From a virus, in the IMG/VR virus record IMGVR_UViG_3300031576_000099, positions 1 through 45,151 of that record: 45,151 nt of DNA. One strand, given 5' to 3'. The first letter of the stretch is position 1. Each line of letters begins with the position of its first letter. Below the pieces are notes generated by a model. It saw nothing but the letters and a program-made list of their open reading frames with translations, was not told where the DNA came from and ran no database searches. Made by a program: the position numbers and the translations under genes. Positions 6,271 to 14,262 of the stretch are shown piece after piece.

Positions 6271-6576
6271 TTAAGCGGTCAGATCCTTTTTGACCAGGCT
6301 GACTGCTTCATCCACCAGGGCAGCAGCCTTGGTGAAATTCGCATTGCGGAACGTGGGCTTTTCAGCGCCAGGATCCGTGGCACCCAAAGTGTGCAGGTGA
6401 TTTTTGAACGTGGTGCCATGGCGTTCCAGGTTCTGGATGTTCTGCATGGTGTTGGCATCCATCGGGATCTTGTCAGCAGCTGCCGCTTTCGGACGGACGC
6501 TTTTGACAGCAGATTTTTTTCCTGTGGATGATTTCTTTGAAGTGCTTTTTTGTGAGTTTTTTACAGATTTAGGCAT
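6271..6576 (-). CDS. Lys/Ser-rich basic hypothetical protein
   Basis: A 101-residue protein. The first ~35 residues are very basic and Ser-rich (MPKSVKNSQKSTSKKSSTGK), like a nucleic-acid-binding tail; the rest is a short helical domain (NTMQNIQNLERHGTTFKNHL ... AAALVDEAVSLVKKDL). An AAAGGAACTGACT leader supports the start. No known family. Binding to phage DNA is possible from its charge alone. Confidence 0.65.
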   Translation of the reverse strand: MPKSVKNSQKSTSKKSSTGKKSAVKSVRPKAAAADKIPMDANTMQNIQNLERHGTTFKNHLHTLGATDPGAEKPTFRNANFTKAAALVDEAVSLVKKDLTA

Positions 6577-6578
6577 AG

Positions 6579-7037
6579 TCAGTTCCTTTCTTTTTTCTGT
6601 GGAATGTTTACGGTTATACCATATAACGCTTGAAAAAGCCGGATCTTCAGTTTTGCCACATCGGTCAGGAATTTTTCAGGCTTACTGTCTTCCACCACAT
6701 ACATGTCCAGGTGATTGTAATAGTGGGCATCCGCTGTATAGACACCCACCTTCACGCCATTCACCACCAGGTCAAACCTGGGGTGGAAGAACAGCCTGGT
6801 GACCTTGCCTGTGGCTTCCAGGGTCAGCAGCAGCATGGCGCGGTGGAATTCAGCCTTTGATGGGAAGTAAATCCGGTCATTTTTGCCGCATTGTGGGCAG
6901 TCTGTGAAGGTTTCGGGCTGGTTATGCTTACAATTCCTGCAGACATGGTACTTATTTGACCGCTGCATGGCATCCGTTTTGCTTGTAAACGGCGCGTTTG
7001 AGCCTCTTTTATTGTGATAACGGTGATTGTAAGCCAT
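6579..7037 (-). CDS. DUF1064 nuclease-like protein with zinc ribbon
   Basis: A 152-residue protein from the ATG at 7037. A zinc ribbon comes first (CRNC at 33-36, CPQC at 47-50). The DUF1064 pattern follows: PSKAEFHRAMLL, then FHPRFDLVVNG, YTADAHYYN and MYVVEDSKP (Asp103, Glu116/Asp117 and Lys119 in a PD-(D/E)xK-like arrangement), ending KLKIRLFQALYGI. DUF1064 proteins are predicted restriction-endonuclease-fold phage nucleases, possibly for DNA junctions. The frame is open further upstream only through a TTG; the ATG is preferred. It begins the leftward operon and is divergent from the DUF932 gene. Confidence 0.82.
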   Translation of the reverse strand: MAYNHRYHNKRGSNAPFTSKTDAMQRSNKYHVCRNCKHNQPETFTDCPQCGKNDRIYFPSKAEFHRAMLLLTLEATGKVTRLFFHPRFDLVVNGVKVGVYTADAHYYNHLDMYVVEDSKPEKFLTDVAKLKIRLFQALYGITVNIPQKKERN

Positions 7038-7046
7038 TTTTGATGA

Positions 7047-7060
7047 AATCCCCTGTTTGC
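7047..7060 (-). promoter_or_regulatory. Conserved leader motif GCAAACAGGGGATT (copy 2)
   Basis: The minus strand reads GCAAACAGGGGATTTCATCAAAAATG before the DUF1064 start in two adjoining pieces. The 14-base core is identical to 4701-4714. The AGGGGA is 12 bases from the ATG, rather far for a ribosome binding site, so a regulatory role is as likely. Confidence 0.45.
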
Positions 7061-7066
7061 CTGGAA

Positions 7067-7094
7067 AGTGTACCTGAAGAAAAAAAGTGGACAA
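7067..7094 (-). promoter_or_regulatory. Candidate leftward promoter
   Basis: On the minus strand TTGTCC (7094-7089), a 16-base spacer and TACACT (7072-7067) fit a sigma-70-type promoter. It would drive the leftward replication genes starting at 7037. Confidence 0.4.
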
Positions 7095-7107
7095 AGCGCT
7101 TTTTTGT

Positions 7108-7134
7108 TTGACTGGCTTCCGTATAGGCTATACA
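7108..7134 (+). promoter_or_regulatory. Candidate rightward early promoter
   Basis: TTGACT (7108-7113) is followed by TATACA (7129-7134, spacer 15) or, shifted by two, TACAAA (spacer 17). It lies 50-80 bases upstream of the first plus-strand gene and is back to back with the candidate leftward promoter. Confidence 0.5.
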
Positions 7135-7167
7135 AAGAGAATATGAAGGCCATGTGCCTTTTCAACT

Positions 7168-7180
7168 TGCAAACAGGAGA
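7168..7180 (+). promoter_or_regulatory. Leader motif variant TGCAAACAGGAGA
   Basis: This is a variant of the 14-base leader seen on the minus strand (GCAAACAGG shared). The AGGAGA is a good ribosome binding site eight bases before the ATG at 7188. Confidence 0.45.
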
Positions 7181-7187
7181 CTACCCA

Positions 7188-8237
7188 ATGAAAACCCATC
7201 TTTCCCTTAACCAACTCGCCGCTGAAATCACCCGCCGCGCTGATGCAAAGCAGGATTATCTGACAGACACCACAAACCTGGTGATGACAGATGATGCAAA
7301 GATCCAGTTCACAAACGGTGAAACAAAGATCATGGACGCAAATGAAATTGCCCATGGTCAGATTGCTGACCGCCTGAACATTCCGGCGAAGTATTACAAC
7401 CGCCTGAAAACTGCCGCCCCCCAGCTGCTGGCGCAAAACGTCAATCACTTCTTCAATGCTGAACCTGAAAAGCGGATGGTCAGAACGCTGGATGGAAATG
7501 TCCGTGCGTTCCTCTCTGACCGTTTCGCACGGATTGAGAATGAAGAAATTGCACAGACTGTCCTGCCGCTGCTTCTGGAACAGGAAGGTGTGCGGATTGA
7601 AAGCGCTGCAATCACTGAAAGCCGCATGTACATCAAGGCGGTGTTCACCAAGATTGAAGGCGAAGTCAGCAATGGTGATGTCATCCAGGCTGGCGTGGCC
7701 ATTTCCAATTCTGAAGTGGGCATGGGTGCCGTGAAGATTGAACCGCTGGTTTTCCGTCTGGTCTGCTTAAACGGCATGATCAGCCAGGACAGCAAATTCA
7801 CAGCGCGGCACGTAGGCAGACAGCTGACTGGCGGTGACAATGTTCACCACCTTCTGTCCAATGAAGCGCTGCAGGCTGAAGATCATGCTGTGCTGCTGAA
7901 GGTGCGTGATGTGGTTCGCGCCAGCTTCAGTGATGTGCAGTTCCAGCGCCAGCTGACCATGATGCGTGAAGCCACCCAGGTGAAAATGGAAGGCAATCCG
8001 GTGGATGCCGTAAAAGCCCTGGCGAAAAAGCACACGCTGAATGACTTTGAAGAAGGCAATATCCTGAAGCACCTGATTGAAGGCGCGGATCTTTCCCAAT
8101 ACGGCCTTCTGAACGCGGTGACCCGCACGGCCCAGGATGTGGACAGCTATGACCGCGCCACAGAACTGGAAGCCCTGGGTGGCCACATCCTGACACTGCC
8201 GCGCAGTGAATGGAAAGTCCTGCAGGCCGCTGCGTAG
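7188..8237 (+). CDS. DUF932 phage/plasmid protein
   Basis: A 349-residue soluble protein. Typical DUF932 features are the segments VRTLDGNVRAFLSDRFARIE, then a central beta-rich part and a FRLVCLNGMI motif, followed by a helical C-terminal region. DUF932 proteins are frequent early genes of phages and conjugative plasmids; no biochemical function is firmly known, though a link to DNA recombination or replication is often assumed. The start at 7188 has an AGGAGA ribosome binding site. It is the first gene of the plus-strand operon, right behind the candidate promoter, so probably one of the earliest and most highly expressed. Confidence 0.82.
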   Translation: MKTHLSLNQLAAEITRRADAKQDYLTDTTNLVMTDDAKIQFTNGETKIMDANEIAHGQIADRLNIPAKYYNRLKTAAPQLLAQNVNHFFNAEPEKRMVRTLDGNVRAFLSDRFARIENEEIAQTVLPLLLEQEGVRIESAAITESRMYIKAVFTKIEGEVSNGDVIQAGVAISNSEVGMGAVKIEPLVFRLVCLNGMISQDSKFTARHVGRQLTGGDNVHHLLSNEALQAEDHAVLLKVRDVVRASFSDVQFQRQLTMMREATQVKMEGNPVDAVKALAKKHTLNDFEEGNILKHLIEGADLSQYGLLNAVTRTAQDVDSYDRATELEALGGHILTLPRSEWKVLQAAA

Positions 8238-8245
8238 TTTTTCCT

Positions 8246-8282
8246 GGCAAGGGGCAGGGGCTGTAATGGCCCCTGCTTTGCC
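8246..8282 (+). terminator. Strong hairpin between DUF932 gene and the rest of the operon
   Basis: GCAGGGGC (8254-8261) and GCCCCTGC (8269-8276) form an 8-bp GC-rich stem with a 7-base loop, flanked by GGCAA/TTGCC. No T run follows. It may be an attenuator or an RNA-stabilising/processing structure that sets the DUF932 transcript apart from downstream genes. Confidence 0.45.
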
Positions 8283-8314
8283 GCTTCAGAAACCAGACAC
8301 AAGGAACCTTCCCG

Positions 8315-8773
8315 ATGACAAAGAAAATTCAGATCATAAAATCCACAGGTGAAATCACCGTCCTGGACACCGCGCCTTCACTGGCGCAGATGCAGGAAAT
8401 TGTGGGTGGCTATATTGAACATGTGCGCGTCCTGGATCGCATTGAAGATGGCCGCTTTATCTACACATCCATGTACGTGAATGAACGCGGCCTGCTGGAA
8501 AAGCTGCCGCGCAATTCTACGGCCACGGTCATTTATCAGCGCAATGTCAGGGCACAGTTTCCCGACCATCCCCAGCCTTTCCTGGCAGCAAGCGAAGCCT
8601 ACCGGAAATCTGTGGAAGCAAAGGGCTTTTCGTACATTGATGGCACCCCGCAAGACGCGAAGGATCAGGGCTATGACGCTGATCCCTATGTGGTGGGTGG
8701 TGTCATTCACTTTGCTGGCTACACCATTGATGAAGTGGCTGCGCTGTATGAAGCCATGGAAGGTGGGCAATGA
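8315..8773 (+). CDS. DUF3846-like protein
   Basis: A 152-residue protein. The N-terminal ~75 residues (SLAQMQEIVGGYIEHVRVLD, later MYVNERGLLEKLPRNSTAT) match the DUF3846 pattern, a small domain of unknown function common in phages and ICEs. The rest (VVGGVIHFAGYTIDEVAALY) is unassigned. An AAGGAACCTTCCCG leader precedes the ATG. Confidence 0.7.
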   Translation: MTKKIQIIKSTGEITVLDTAPSLAQMQEIVGGYIEHVRVLDRIEDGRFIYTSMYVNERGLLEKLPRNSTATVIYQRNVRAQFPDHPQPFLAASEAYRKSVEAKGFSYIDGTPQDAKDQGYDADPYVVGGVIHFAGYTIDEVAALYEAMEGGQ

Positions 8774-9057
8774 TGTCCGTTTATTTTTATTCATCCTGCA
8801 GACCAGACTGGCGCGGTGGCAGGCGCTTGGTGGGCTTGGTGAAAAAGGGCCGGAAGGAAATCAGGCTGCTGGATCTTGGCACGTTTGAAACCTACAAAAT
8901 CCCAGCCGCTGAAGAACGCCAGCTGCAGCCTGCAAAAACCAGGGGCACAAAGAAGCTGATCCAGGACAAGGTGCGCCTGTACAAAAAGCTGGGCATGGCC
9001 TATCCACGCGCAGCGGTGAAAGCTGTGCTGCAGAACCTGAAGGCAGGTGTGGCATGA
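8770..9057 (+). CDS. Hypothetical basic protein
   Basis: A 95-residue basic protein with no recognised family. It has a helical, Lys/Arg-rich C-terminal half (TKKLIQDKVRLYKKLGMAYP). It overlaps the DUF3846 gene by 4 bp (ATGA) and the next gene by 4 bp, so it is translated as part of the coupled plus-strand operon. Confidence 0.6.
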   Translation: MMSVYFYSSCRPDWRGGRRLVGLVKKGRKEIRLLDLGTFETYKIPAAEERQLQPAKTRGTKKLIQDKVRLYKKLGMAYPRAAVKAVLQNLKAGVA

Positions 9058-9317
9058 ACGCTTTCCGTGAATTCTTCTGGCGCATGTTCCTGGTGGAAGG
9101 TGCCTGGTATTTTGTAGCCAGGACTGACCGGATGATTGTGCCCATGATCTGGAATGGCGTGGTGTTTGAAACGCGCCTGCAGGTGGTGGATCACAGCACT
9201 ATCTGGCGCGTCCTGAACCGCCTGCCTTCTGACTTCCGCGCCTATGAAGCGCAGCGGCCAGCTGGTGTCCCCATCTTCAGCCCACGCTTGGCTGCCTACG
9301 CAAACCAAAAATCCTGA
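9054..9317 (+). CDS. Hypothetical protein
   Basis: An 87-residue protein rich in aromatic residues at its N-terminus (FREFFWRMFLVEGAWYFVAR), followed by beta-like segments. There is no transmembrane helix of convincing length and no known family. It is coupled to the upstream gene by a 4-bp overlap. Confidence 0.6.
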   Translation: MNAFREFFWRMFLVEGAWYFVARTDRMIVPMIWNGVVFETRLQVVDHSTIWRVLNRLPSDFRAYEAQRPAGVPIFSPRLAAYANQKS

Positions 9318-9330
9318 AAGGAAAAACCCG

Positions 9331-10260
9331 ATGTTCATTGAATACAAAAAAACAAATTTCCGTGCTGATGCGCTGAAGAAAATTGAGCAGGCAAATGAAA
9401 TCATTGATGACATGCGAAGCCAGGGCTACACCCTGACCTTGCGCCAGCTGTACTATAAATTTGTTTCCAAGGATCTGATTGAAAACAGTGTGCCTTCATA
9501 CAAAAACCTGGGCAGCCTGATTTCCAAAGCCAGATATGCAGGACTGATTTCCTGGTCAGCGATTGAGGACAGAAACCGCACCGCGCACACCTATGAATAC
9601 GAGAATGAAGATGAACATGAAGCGCTGCGCGGGATTGAAACCTTCATCAGCCTGGACTTTTGGGCACGGCAGGAAGATTACATGGAAGTGTGGGTGGAAA
9701 AGGACGCGCTGATCAATGTCATTGAACGGCCCTGCCAGCGCCATTCCGTTCCACACATGGCCTGTAAGGGCAGCCTTTCTTCATCGGCAGCCTTTGAAGC
9801 TGGCAAGCGCTTTGCTGATGCTGCAGAACGCGGCAAACGCTGCACCCTGATTTACCTGGGTGACCATGACCCCACTGGCATTGACATCACCAGGGACAAC
9901 CAAGACCGCCTGGACATCTTTGCGCCGGAAGCCGGTGTGCATGTCCTGCGCGTGGCTTTGAATATGGATCAGGTGCAGAAATACAACCCGCCGCCTAATC
10001 CTGCCAAGGAAACGGACAGCCGCTTCAAAGGGTATGCCGCCAAATACGGTGACACCTGCTGGGAATTGGACGCGCTGGAACCTTCAGTCATTGAAGCGGT
10101 GATCACCAAGGAAATCAAAAAACGCATTGATACGGACATCTGGAATGACACGCTGCGTGAACAGACAGAAAAACGTGCGCTGCTGAAAGATCTGTACAAC
10201 CGCTGGGATGACATCAAGCCGCTGCTTCAGCAATGGCGCAATGAAGAAGGAGAAGAATAA
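9331..10260 (+). CDS. Topoisomerase VI-A/Spo11-like TOPRIM protein (Mini-A type)
   Basis: A 309-residue protein. Near the N-terminus TLRQLYYKF (RQLYY at 38-42) resembles the winged-helix motif of TopoVI-A/Spo11 that ends in the catalytic tyrosine. A TOPRIM domain follows: Glu123 in WVEKDAL and the acidic pair in YLGDHDPTGID (Asp178, Asp180), which normally hold Mg2+. Stand-alone TopoVI-A-like proteins without a GHKL ATPase B subunit are known from mobile elements as Mini-A; none of the neighbours looks like a B subunit. DNA cleavage or nicking with a 5'-phosphotyrosine link is the expected chemistry but is inferred. The start at 9331 has a GAAAGGAAAAACCCG leader; its stop overlaps the next ATG. 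Confidence 0.82.
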   Translation: MFIEYKKTNFRADALKKIEQANEIIDDMRSQGYTLTLRQLYYKFVSKDLIENSVPSYKNLGSLISKARYAGLISWSAIEDRNRTAHTYEYENEDEHEALRGIETFISLDFWARQEDYMEVWVEKDALINVIERPCQRHSVPHMACKGSLSSSAAFEAGKRFADAAERGKRCTLIYLGDHDPTGIDITRDNQDRLDIFAPEAGVHVLRVALNMDQVQKYNPPPNPAKETDSRFKGYAAKYGDTCWELDALEPSVIEAVITKEIKKRIDTDIWNDTLREQTEKRALLKDLYNRWDDIKPLLQQWRNEEGEE

Positions 10261-10775
10261 TGGGTATGGATGTAATGGGCAAACAGCCTAAAAATGAAGC
10301 TGGAAAATATTTCAGGAATAACTGCTGGTGGTGGCGACCTTTGGCCGCATACGTCCAGCACATTGCCCCTGAAATCACCAGCGCCTGCAAATACTGGCAG
10401 TCCAATGACGGTGATGGCCTGGATGCTGAAGGCGCTGAAAAGCTGGCCAAGGAAATCTTTACTTCAATAGAAGATGGCCGCGCTGCTGCGTATATCTCCA
10501 TATACCAGGCAGAAATTGCCGCCCTTCCCAATGAAGGCTGTGATCTTTGCGGCAGCACAGGTGTCCGTGATGATGCTGTGGGCAGGGATCTTGGTATGCC
10601 CACGCGCCGGATCATGGAAGAAGGCCACCCGCGCCAGGGTGAAACCGGATGGTGCAATGCCTGTGATGGCAAGGGCTGGAAGCCGCCAAGCGCTGCCAGT
10701 TACCCCATCAGCCTGGAAAACATCAAAGACTTCGCTGGCTTTTTGGAAAGCTGCGGTGGTTTTCAAATTTTTTAG
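10260..10775 (+). CDS. Conserved phage protein with two CxxC zinc ribbons
   Basis: A 171-residue protein of a conserved but uncharacterised family that begins MGMDVMGKQPKNEAGKYFRN and has a Trp-rich stretch (NCWWWRPLAAYV). Two DnaJ-like knuckles, CDLCGSTG and CNACDGKG, are spaced ~60 residues apart and probably bind one zinc. The ending NIKDFAGFLESCGGFQI is also typical of the family. The function is unknown. It is coupled to the TopoVI-A-like gene by a one-base stop/start overlap, so the two are probably made together. Confidence 0.75.
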   Translation: MGMDVMGKQPKNEAGKYFRNNCWWWRPLAAYVQHIAPEITSACKYWQSNDGDGLDAEGAEKLAKEIFTSIEDGRAAAYISIYQAEIAALPNEGCDLCGSTGVRDDAVGRDLGMPTRRIMEEGHPRQGETGWCNACDGKGWKPPSAASYPISLENIKDFAGFLESCGGFQIF

Positions 10776-10788
10776 AACGGAAGAAAAA

Positions 10789-11064
10789 ATGAATATCAAA
10801 GTTTTTGATTTGACCGCGCATATCCGGCAGCAGGCCGCTGATGACCGCACGGCGCTGCAGAAGAAGCAGGAAGCTGACCGCATTGATAATGAAATGAAGC
10901 GGGTGGAAAGGCTGATGGAACAGGGCAATGGCTTCATGGCCGCGCTGCTTCAGGATGGCTACACGCAGGCTGCTGCCAGGGTGAACCGGATCCTGCGGGA
11001 TATGGATGAAGAACATTCATATTTGTCTGAACAATGGAATAGCCTGGTGCGGGTGCCGCTATGA
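10789..11064 (+). CDS. Hypothetical coiled-coil protein
   Basis: A 91-residue charged, almost entirely helical protein (DRTALQKKQEADRIDNEMKR) that may form a coiled coil. The start at 10789 follows ACGGAAGAAAAA. No family recognised. Confidence 0.6.
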   Translation: MNIKVFDLTAHIRQQAADDRTALQKKQEADRIDNEMKRVERLMEQGNGFMAALLQDGYTQAAARVNRILRDMDEEHSYLSEQWNSLVRVPL

Positions 11065-11429
11065 CAGACCGCATGACATGGGCTGAACGTGTGGCTGAAG
11101 GTGACAGGCTAAAAGCAGAACACCAGGCCAAGATGGAAGAAGAACACGGCACAGCCGAAAATCCAAAAGCCGCCTTGCTGTATCAAAAAGCCTGGGATCT
11201 CGGCCATGCTTACGGCTTCAGCGAAGTGGCCAGCCATTATGCAGACCTGGTGGATCTGATCCAGGATGAACCAAAATCCAATAAAATTTGGGTTTGGAAA
11301 TTTACTGATGAAGATGGAAACACACGCAATGTCTGGTCTGAAGTGAAGCCAGAATTTCACCGTGGCGTTTCGTCTTTGCAGCGCATTTTCCCGCAACCCG
11401 CACCGCTGAAGGATGGTGAAAATGCGTAA
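11061..11429 (+). CDS. Hypothetical protein
   Basis: A 122-residue protein. The N-terminal half is helical and charged; the middle (LYQKAWDLGHAYGFSEVASH) looks like a helical hairpin, and a short beta-like stretch follows (NKIWVWKFTDEDG). No family recognised. A 4-bp overlap couples it to the gene before it. Confidence 0.6.
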   Translation: MTDRMTWAERVAEGDRLKAEHQAKMEEEHGTAENPKAALLYQKAWDLGHAYGFSEVASHYADLVDLIQDEPKSNKIWVWKFTDEDGNTRNVWSEVKPEFHRGVSSLQRIFPQPAPLKDGENA

Positions 11430-11871
11430 CATGTCCTTTGCATTGACCACGCAGCAGGTGAAAGACCGCACCAAGTTTGTCACCCGCCGCTTTGCCTGGT
11501 GGAACCTGAAGCCTGGGACACGCCTGTGGGCCGTGGAAAAAGGAATGGGCCTGAAGGCTGGCGAAAAGATCAGCCGCCTTGGTGTCATTGAAATAATTCA
11601 TGTCAGTCAGCAGCGTGTTGATGCCTTGCTTGACCGTGATGGGCCACCAGAAATGCGCCTGGAAGGTTACCCGATGGGCCTTAAAGATCCGGTGGAATTT
11701 ATGGAACGCATGTGCCTGCTTCATAACAAAATGGGCTGTGACACCATCAACCGTATTGAATTTGGCTACATCACCACCTGTGCCGGATGTGGCCTGGATT
11801 TTCTTTGGCACAGAAATCATCACTACCGTCATTGCTGCAGCCACAGCTGTGCGCGTGATTTTTACAACTGA
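11422..11871 (+). CDS. ASCH-domain protein with C-terminal zinc motif
   Basis: A 149-residue protein. The first ~100 residues are an ASCH/PUA-like domain as seen in many phages (MSFALTTQQVKDRTKFVTRR, then GTRLWAVEKGMGLKAGEKI and LGVIEIIHV). The fold is associated with RNA or modified-nucleotide binding. The C-terminus adds a Cys/His cluster (CAGCGLDF, HNHHYRHCCSHSC with the first H after R) that looks like a small zinc finger. The start at 11422 is chosen because it overlaps the upstream stop; ATG codons at 11413 and 11431 are alternatives. Confidence 0.75.
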   Translation: MRNMSFALTTQQVKDRTKFVTRRFAWWNLKPGTRLWAVEKGMGLKAGEKISRLGVIEIIHVSQQRVDALLDRDGPPEMRLEGYPMGLKDPVEFMERMCLLHNKMGCDTINRIEFGYITTCAGCGLDFLWHRNHHYRHCCSHSCARDFYN

Positions 11872-11884
11872 AAGGAAGAACCCG

Positions 11885-12226
11885 ATGAACCAGACTGCAC
11901 AAATTGAAATTCCTGAAGTCTCTGACCTGGATGTGGCTTTCAGCTGCGCCAAACACCTGCCCAGCCGTGAAGAAAGCCTGGAACGCTACCGCCAGGAAAG
12001 CAGGGATCCGTATGCTGCTGTGATGCGGAAATGGTTTTATGAAGGGCTGCCCAATGGCCTGGAAGGTGAAGGGCTGCATCCGCGTCCTGGCGTGGACAAA
12101 AAGAAGGCGCTGCGCGTGATTAAAGCCTGCATGGGATCCTGGGAACCCAGCCATGAACACAAAACTGGTGGCGTGGCAATTCTTCTGGATCGCTGGTTTG
12201 AATTCAAGGGAAAGAAGGCTGCCTGA
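11885..12226 (+). CDS. Hypothetical protein
   Basis: A 113-residue soluble protein with no recognised domain. Its start has a near-perfect GAAAGGAAGAACCCG leader. The C-terminal part (KKALRVIKACMGSWEPSHEH) is basic and helical. It overlaps the dihydrofolate reductase ATG by one base. Confidence 0.6.
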   Translation: MNQTAQIEIPEVSDLDVAFSCAKHLPSREESLERYRQESRDPYAAVMRKWFYEGLPNGLEGEGLHPRPGVDKKKALRVIKACMGSWEPSHEHKTGGVAILLDRWFEFKGKKAA

Positions 12227-12588
12227 TGCCGCTGTCCCTGATCATAGCAGCTGATGACCGTGGCGTGATTGGTGCCAATGGCCGCTTGCCCTGGCATGAC
12301 ATTTCAGACCTGGCCTGGTTCAAACACCACACCGCCAGCCACACGCTGATCTGCGGAAGGCGCACAGCTGCAATGCTGCCGCGCTTACCCACCCGCCGCG
12401 TCATCACTGTTTCCAGGAACGGCCTGTCACTTGACCAGGCAATCCAGGAAAACCCCAATGCCTTCATAATCGGTGGCGGTGAAATCTATGAACAGGCGCT
12501 GCCGCATGTCAGGCGCTTTTTTATTTCCAGGATCCCTGGGGAACATCCTGGTGATGTGCTGTGCCCGTTCCCGCTGCCGTGGCTTTAA
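12226..12588 (+). CDS. folA: Dihydrofolate reductase (short phage form)
   Basis: A 120-residue DHFR. Recognisable elements are LIIAADDRGVIGANGRLPWH, the catalytic acidic residue in DISDLAWFKHHT (about Asp28), the NADPH-binding CGRRTAAMLPRLP region, and IIGGGEIYEQ near residue 80-92. It would reduce dihydrofolate to tetrahydrofolate for thymidylate and purine synthesis. Bacterial DHFRs are usually about 160 residues, so the C-terminal strands are shortened here, though the active-site elements remain. No thymidylate synthase is encoded nearby. The enzyme may raise nucleotide supply during replication. Confidence 0.9.
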   Translation: MPLSLIIAADDRGVIGANGRLPWHDISDLAWFKHHTASHTLICGRRTAAMLPRLPTRRVITVSRNGLSLDQAIQENPNAFIIGGGEIYEQALPHVRRFFISRIPGEHPGDVLCPFPLPWL

Positions 12589-12606
12589 TTTGAAAGGACT
12601 GAACCG

Positions 12607-14262
12607 ATGAAATACCCGATACCTGAAGAAGTTTTTGACAATCATGTGGCCTTTGTGGGAAAGACCGGATCCGGCAAGACCGTGGCTGCCAAAGGCGCAG
12701 CTGAACGCCTGCTGGATAAAGGCAAGCGGATCTGCGCCGTGGATCCCACTGGTGTCTGGTGGGGCTTAAAATCCAAATATCCTGTGGTGGTTTTCGGTGG
12801 CAGGAAGGCAGACCTTCCGCTGAACGCCGCGCACGGCACCATCCTGGCTGAAGTCATTGGCACCACCAGCATGAACGCAGTCCTGGACACCAGCCTGATG
12901 ACGGTGGGTGAACGCACCAGGTTCTTCAAAGAATTTGCTGAAACGCTGCTGCGGAAGAATGAAAGCCCGTTGCATCTGTTCCTGGATGAAGCCCATGTCT
13001 TTGCGCCCCAGGGAAAGGTGCCGGATCCGCAAGCTGGCCAAATGCTTCACGCTGCAAACAACCTGGTCAGTCTCGGCAGATCCAGGGGCTTGCGGATTGT
13101 GCTGATCACGCAGCGGCCTGCAAAGCTGCATAAGGACAGCCTGACACAAGTGGAAACGATGGTGGCCATGCGGGTGATCGCGCCACAGGACAAAGCCGCC
13201 GTTAATGACTGGATGGGCGAATGGGATGCCGCTGGCAAAAGCAAGGAAATCATGGCCAGCCTGCCCAAACTTCAGACTGGTGAAGCGTGGCTGTATTCAC
13301 CGGAAGCAAATATTTTGAAGCCTGTGGAATTTCCGATGATCAAAACCTTTGACAGCAGTAGCGCACCAAAGGACGGAAAGCAGGCCAAGGTGCAGATGGT
13401 GGAAGTGGATCTGGCCGCGCTCGGTGAAAAGCTGAACAAAGCTGGTGCTGACATCCTGGCTGATGACCCGCGCACACTGAAGCGCCGGATCCATGAACAG
13501 GAACAGGAAATCAAAAAGCTGAAGGCGGCACCAGCTGTCCAGGCTGGCCCTTCCAAGGAAGAATTAAGCCAGATGCAGCAGGAAGCACATTCTGATGGCG
13601 TGATGCAGGGTCGCGTGGAAGGTTTCAAGGAAGCCATGCGCCTGGTGGTGGAAGCGGTGAACGGTGTGGGCCTGCCCGTTGCCTTTGGTGTGCCAGCAAA
13701 GGTGTCCAATCTTTCGCGCACAGTGTCCCAGGAAACGGCAAACCGCCAGCATAGGCAGCGCTTGGCCCAGGAACGTCCTGCAGCGCCAGCGCCTGAATAC
13801 AACGGTGAAAAGCTGGGCCAGTGTGAACAGAAGATCCTGAACGTCCTGGGGCAATTCGACCAGGGCCGCACCAAAAACCAGATTGCCATGCTGTCCGGTT
13901 ATTCATCCACCAGCGGTGGCTTCAATAACTCGCTGTCAAAGCTACGTACAAAAGGGCTGATTGAAGGCGCACCGATCATCAGGGCCACGCCCGATGGCAA
14001 AGCCCTGGCTGAATATGAACCGCTTCCTACAGGCCCAGGTCTGCTGGCGCATTGGGTGAATAAGGTGGGCCAGTGTGGTGGCAAGATCCTGGAAGTGCTT
14101 CACGCCACAGGCGGTTTGGGCATGTCCAAGGATGACATTGCAGCAGCTGCTGGCTACAGCCCCACATCAGGCGGGTTCAATAACAGCCTTTCAAAACTCC
14201 GCACCCTGGAATTGATTGAAGGCCGGAACCCTATCCACATCAGCCAGGACTTCTTCCAATGA
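12607..14262 (+). CDS. HerA/DUF87-family ATPase with duplicated C-terminal winged helices
   Basis: A 551-residue ATPase. Walker A FVGKTGSGKT lies at about 16-25 and Walker B LHLFLDEAHVF at about 122-132, followed by a GRSRGLRIVLITQRP arginine/sensor region, as in HerA and FtsK-like hexameric DNA translocases. Residues ~275-345 are helical and charged (coiled coil). The C-terminus carries two nearly identical units, GYSSTSGGFNNSLSKLRTKG and GYSPTSGGFNNSLSKLRTLE, about 87 residues apart, each the recognition part of a winged helix. HerA normally works with the NurA nuclease in DNA-end resection; no NurA homologue is visible, but a lambda-type exonuclease is encoded shortly downstream. The start has a GAAAGGACTGAACCG leader. 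Confidence 0.88.
   Translation: MKYPIPEEVFDNHVAFVGKTGSGKTVAAKGAAERLLDKGKRICAVDPTGVWWGLKSKYPVVVFGGRKADLPLNAAHGTILAEVIGTTSMNAVLDTSLMTVGERTRFFKEFAETLLRKNESPLHLFLDEAHVFAPQGKVPDPQAGQMLHAANNLVSLGRSRGLRIVLITQRPAKLHKDSLTQVETMVAMRVIAPQDKAAVNDWMGEWDAAGKSKEIMASLPKLQTGEAWLYSPEANILKPVEFPMIKTFDSSSAPKDGKQAKVQMVEVDLAALGEKLNKAGADILADDPRTLKRRIHEQEQEIKKLKAAPAVQAGPSKEELSQMQQEAHSDGVMQGRVEGFKEAMRLVVEAVNGVGLPVAFGVPAKVSNLSRTVSQETANRQHRQRLAQERPAAPAPEYNGEKLGQCEQKILNVLGQFDQGRTKNQIAMLSGYSSTSGGFNNSLSKLRTKGLIEGAPIIRATPDGKALAEYEPLPTGPGLLAHWVNKVGQCGGKILEVLHATGGLGMSKDDIAAAAGYSPTSGGFNNSLSKLRTLELIEGRNPIHISQDFFQ

Noticed and set aside
13272-13889. 205-codon minus-strand ORF inside the HerA-like gene
   Set aside because: It is antisense to a well-supported ATPase gene, is Ser/Arg/Cys-rich like a shadow frame, and has no leader.
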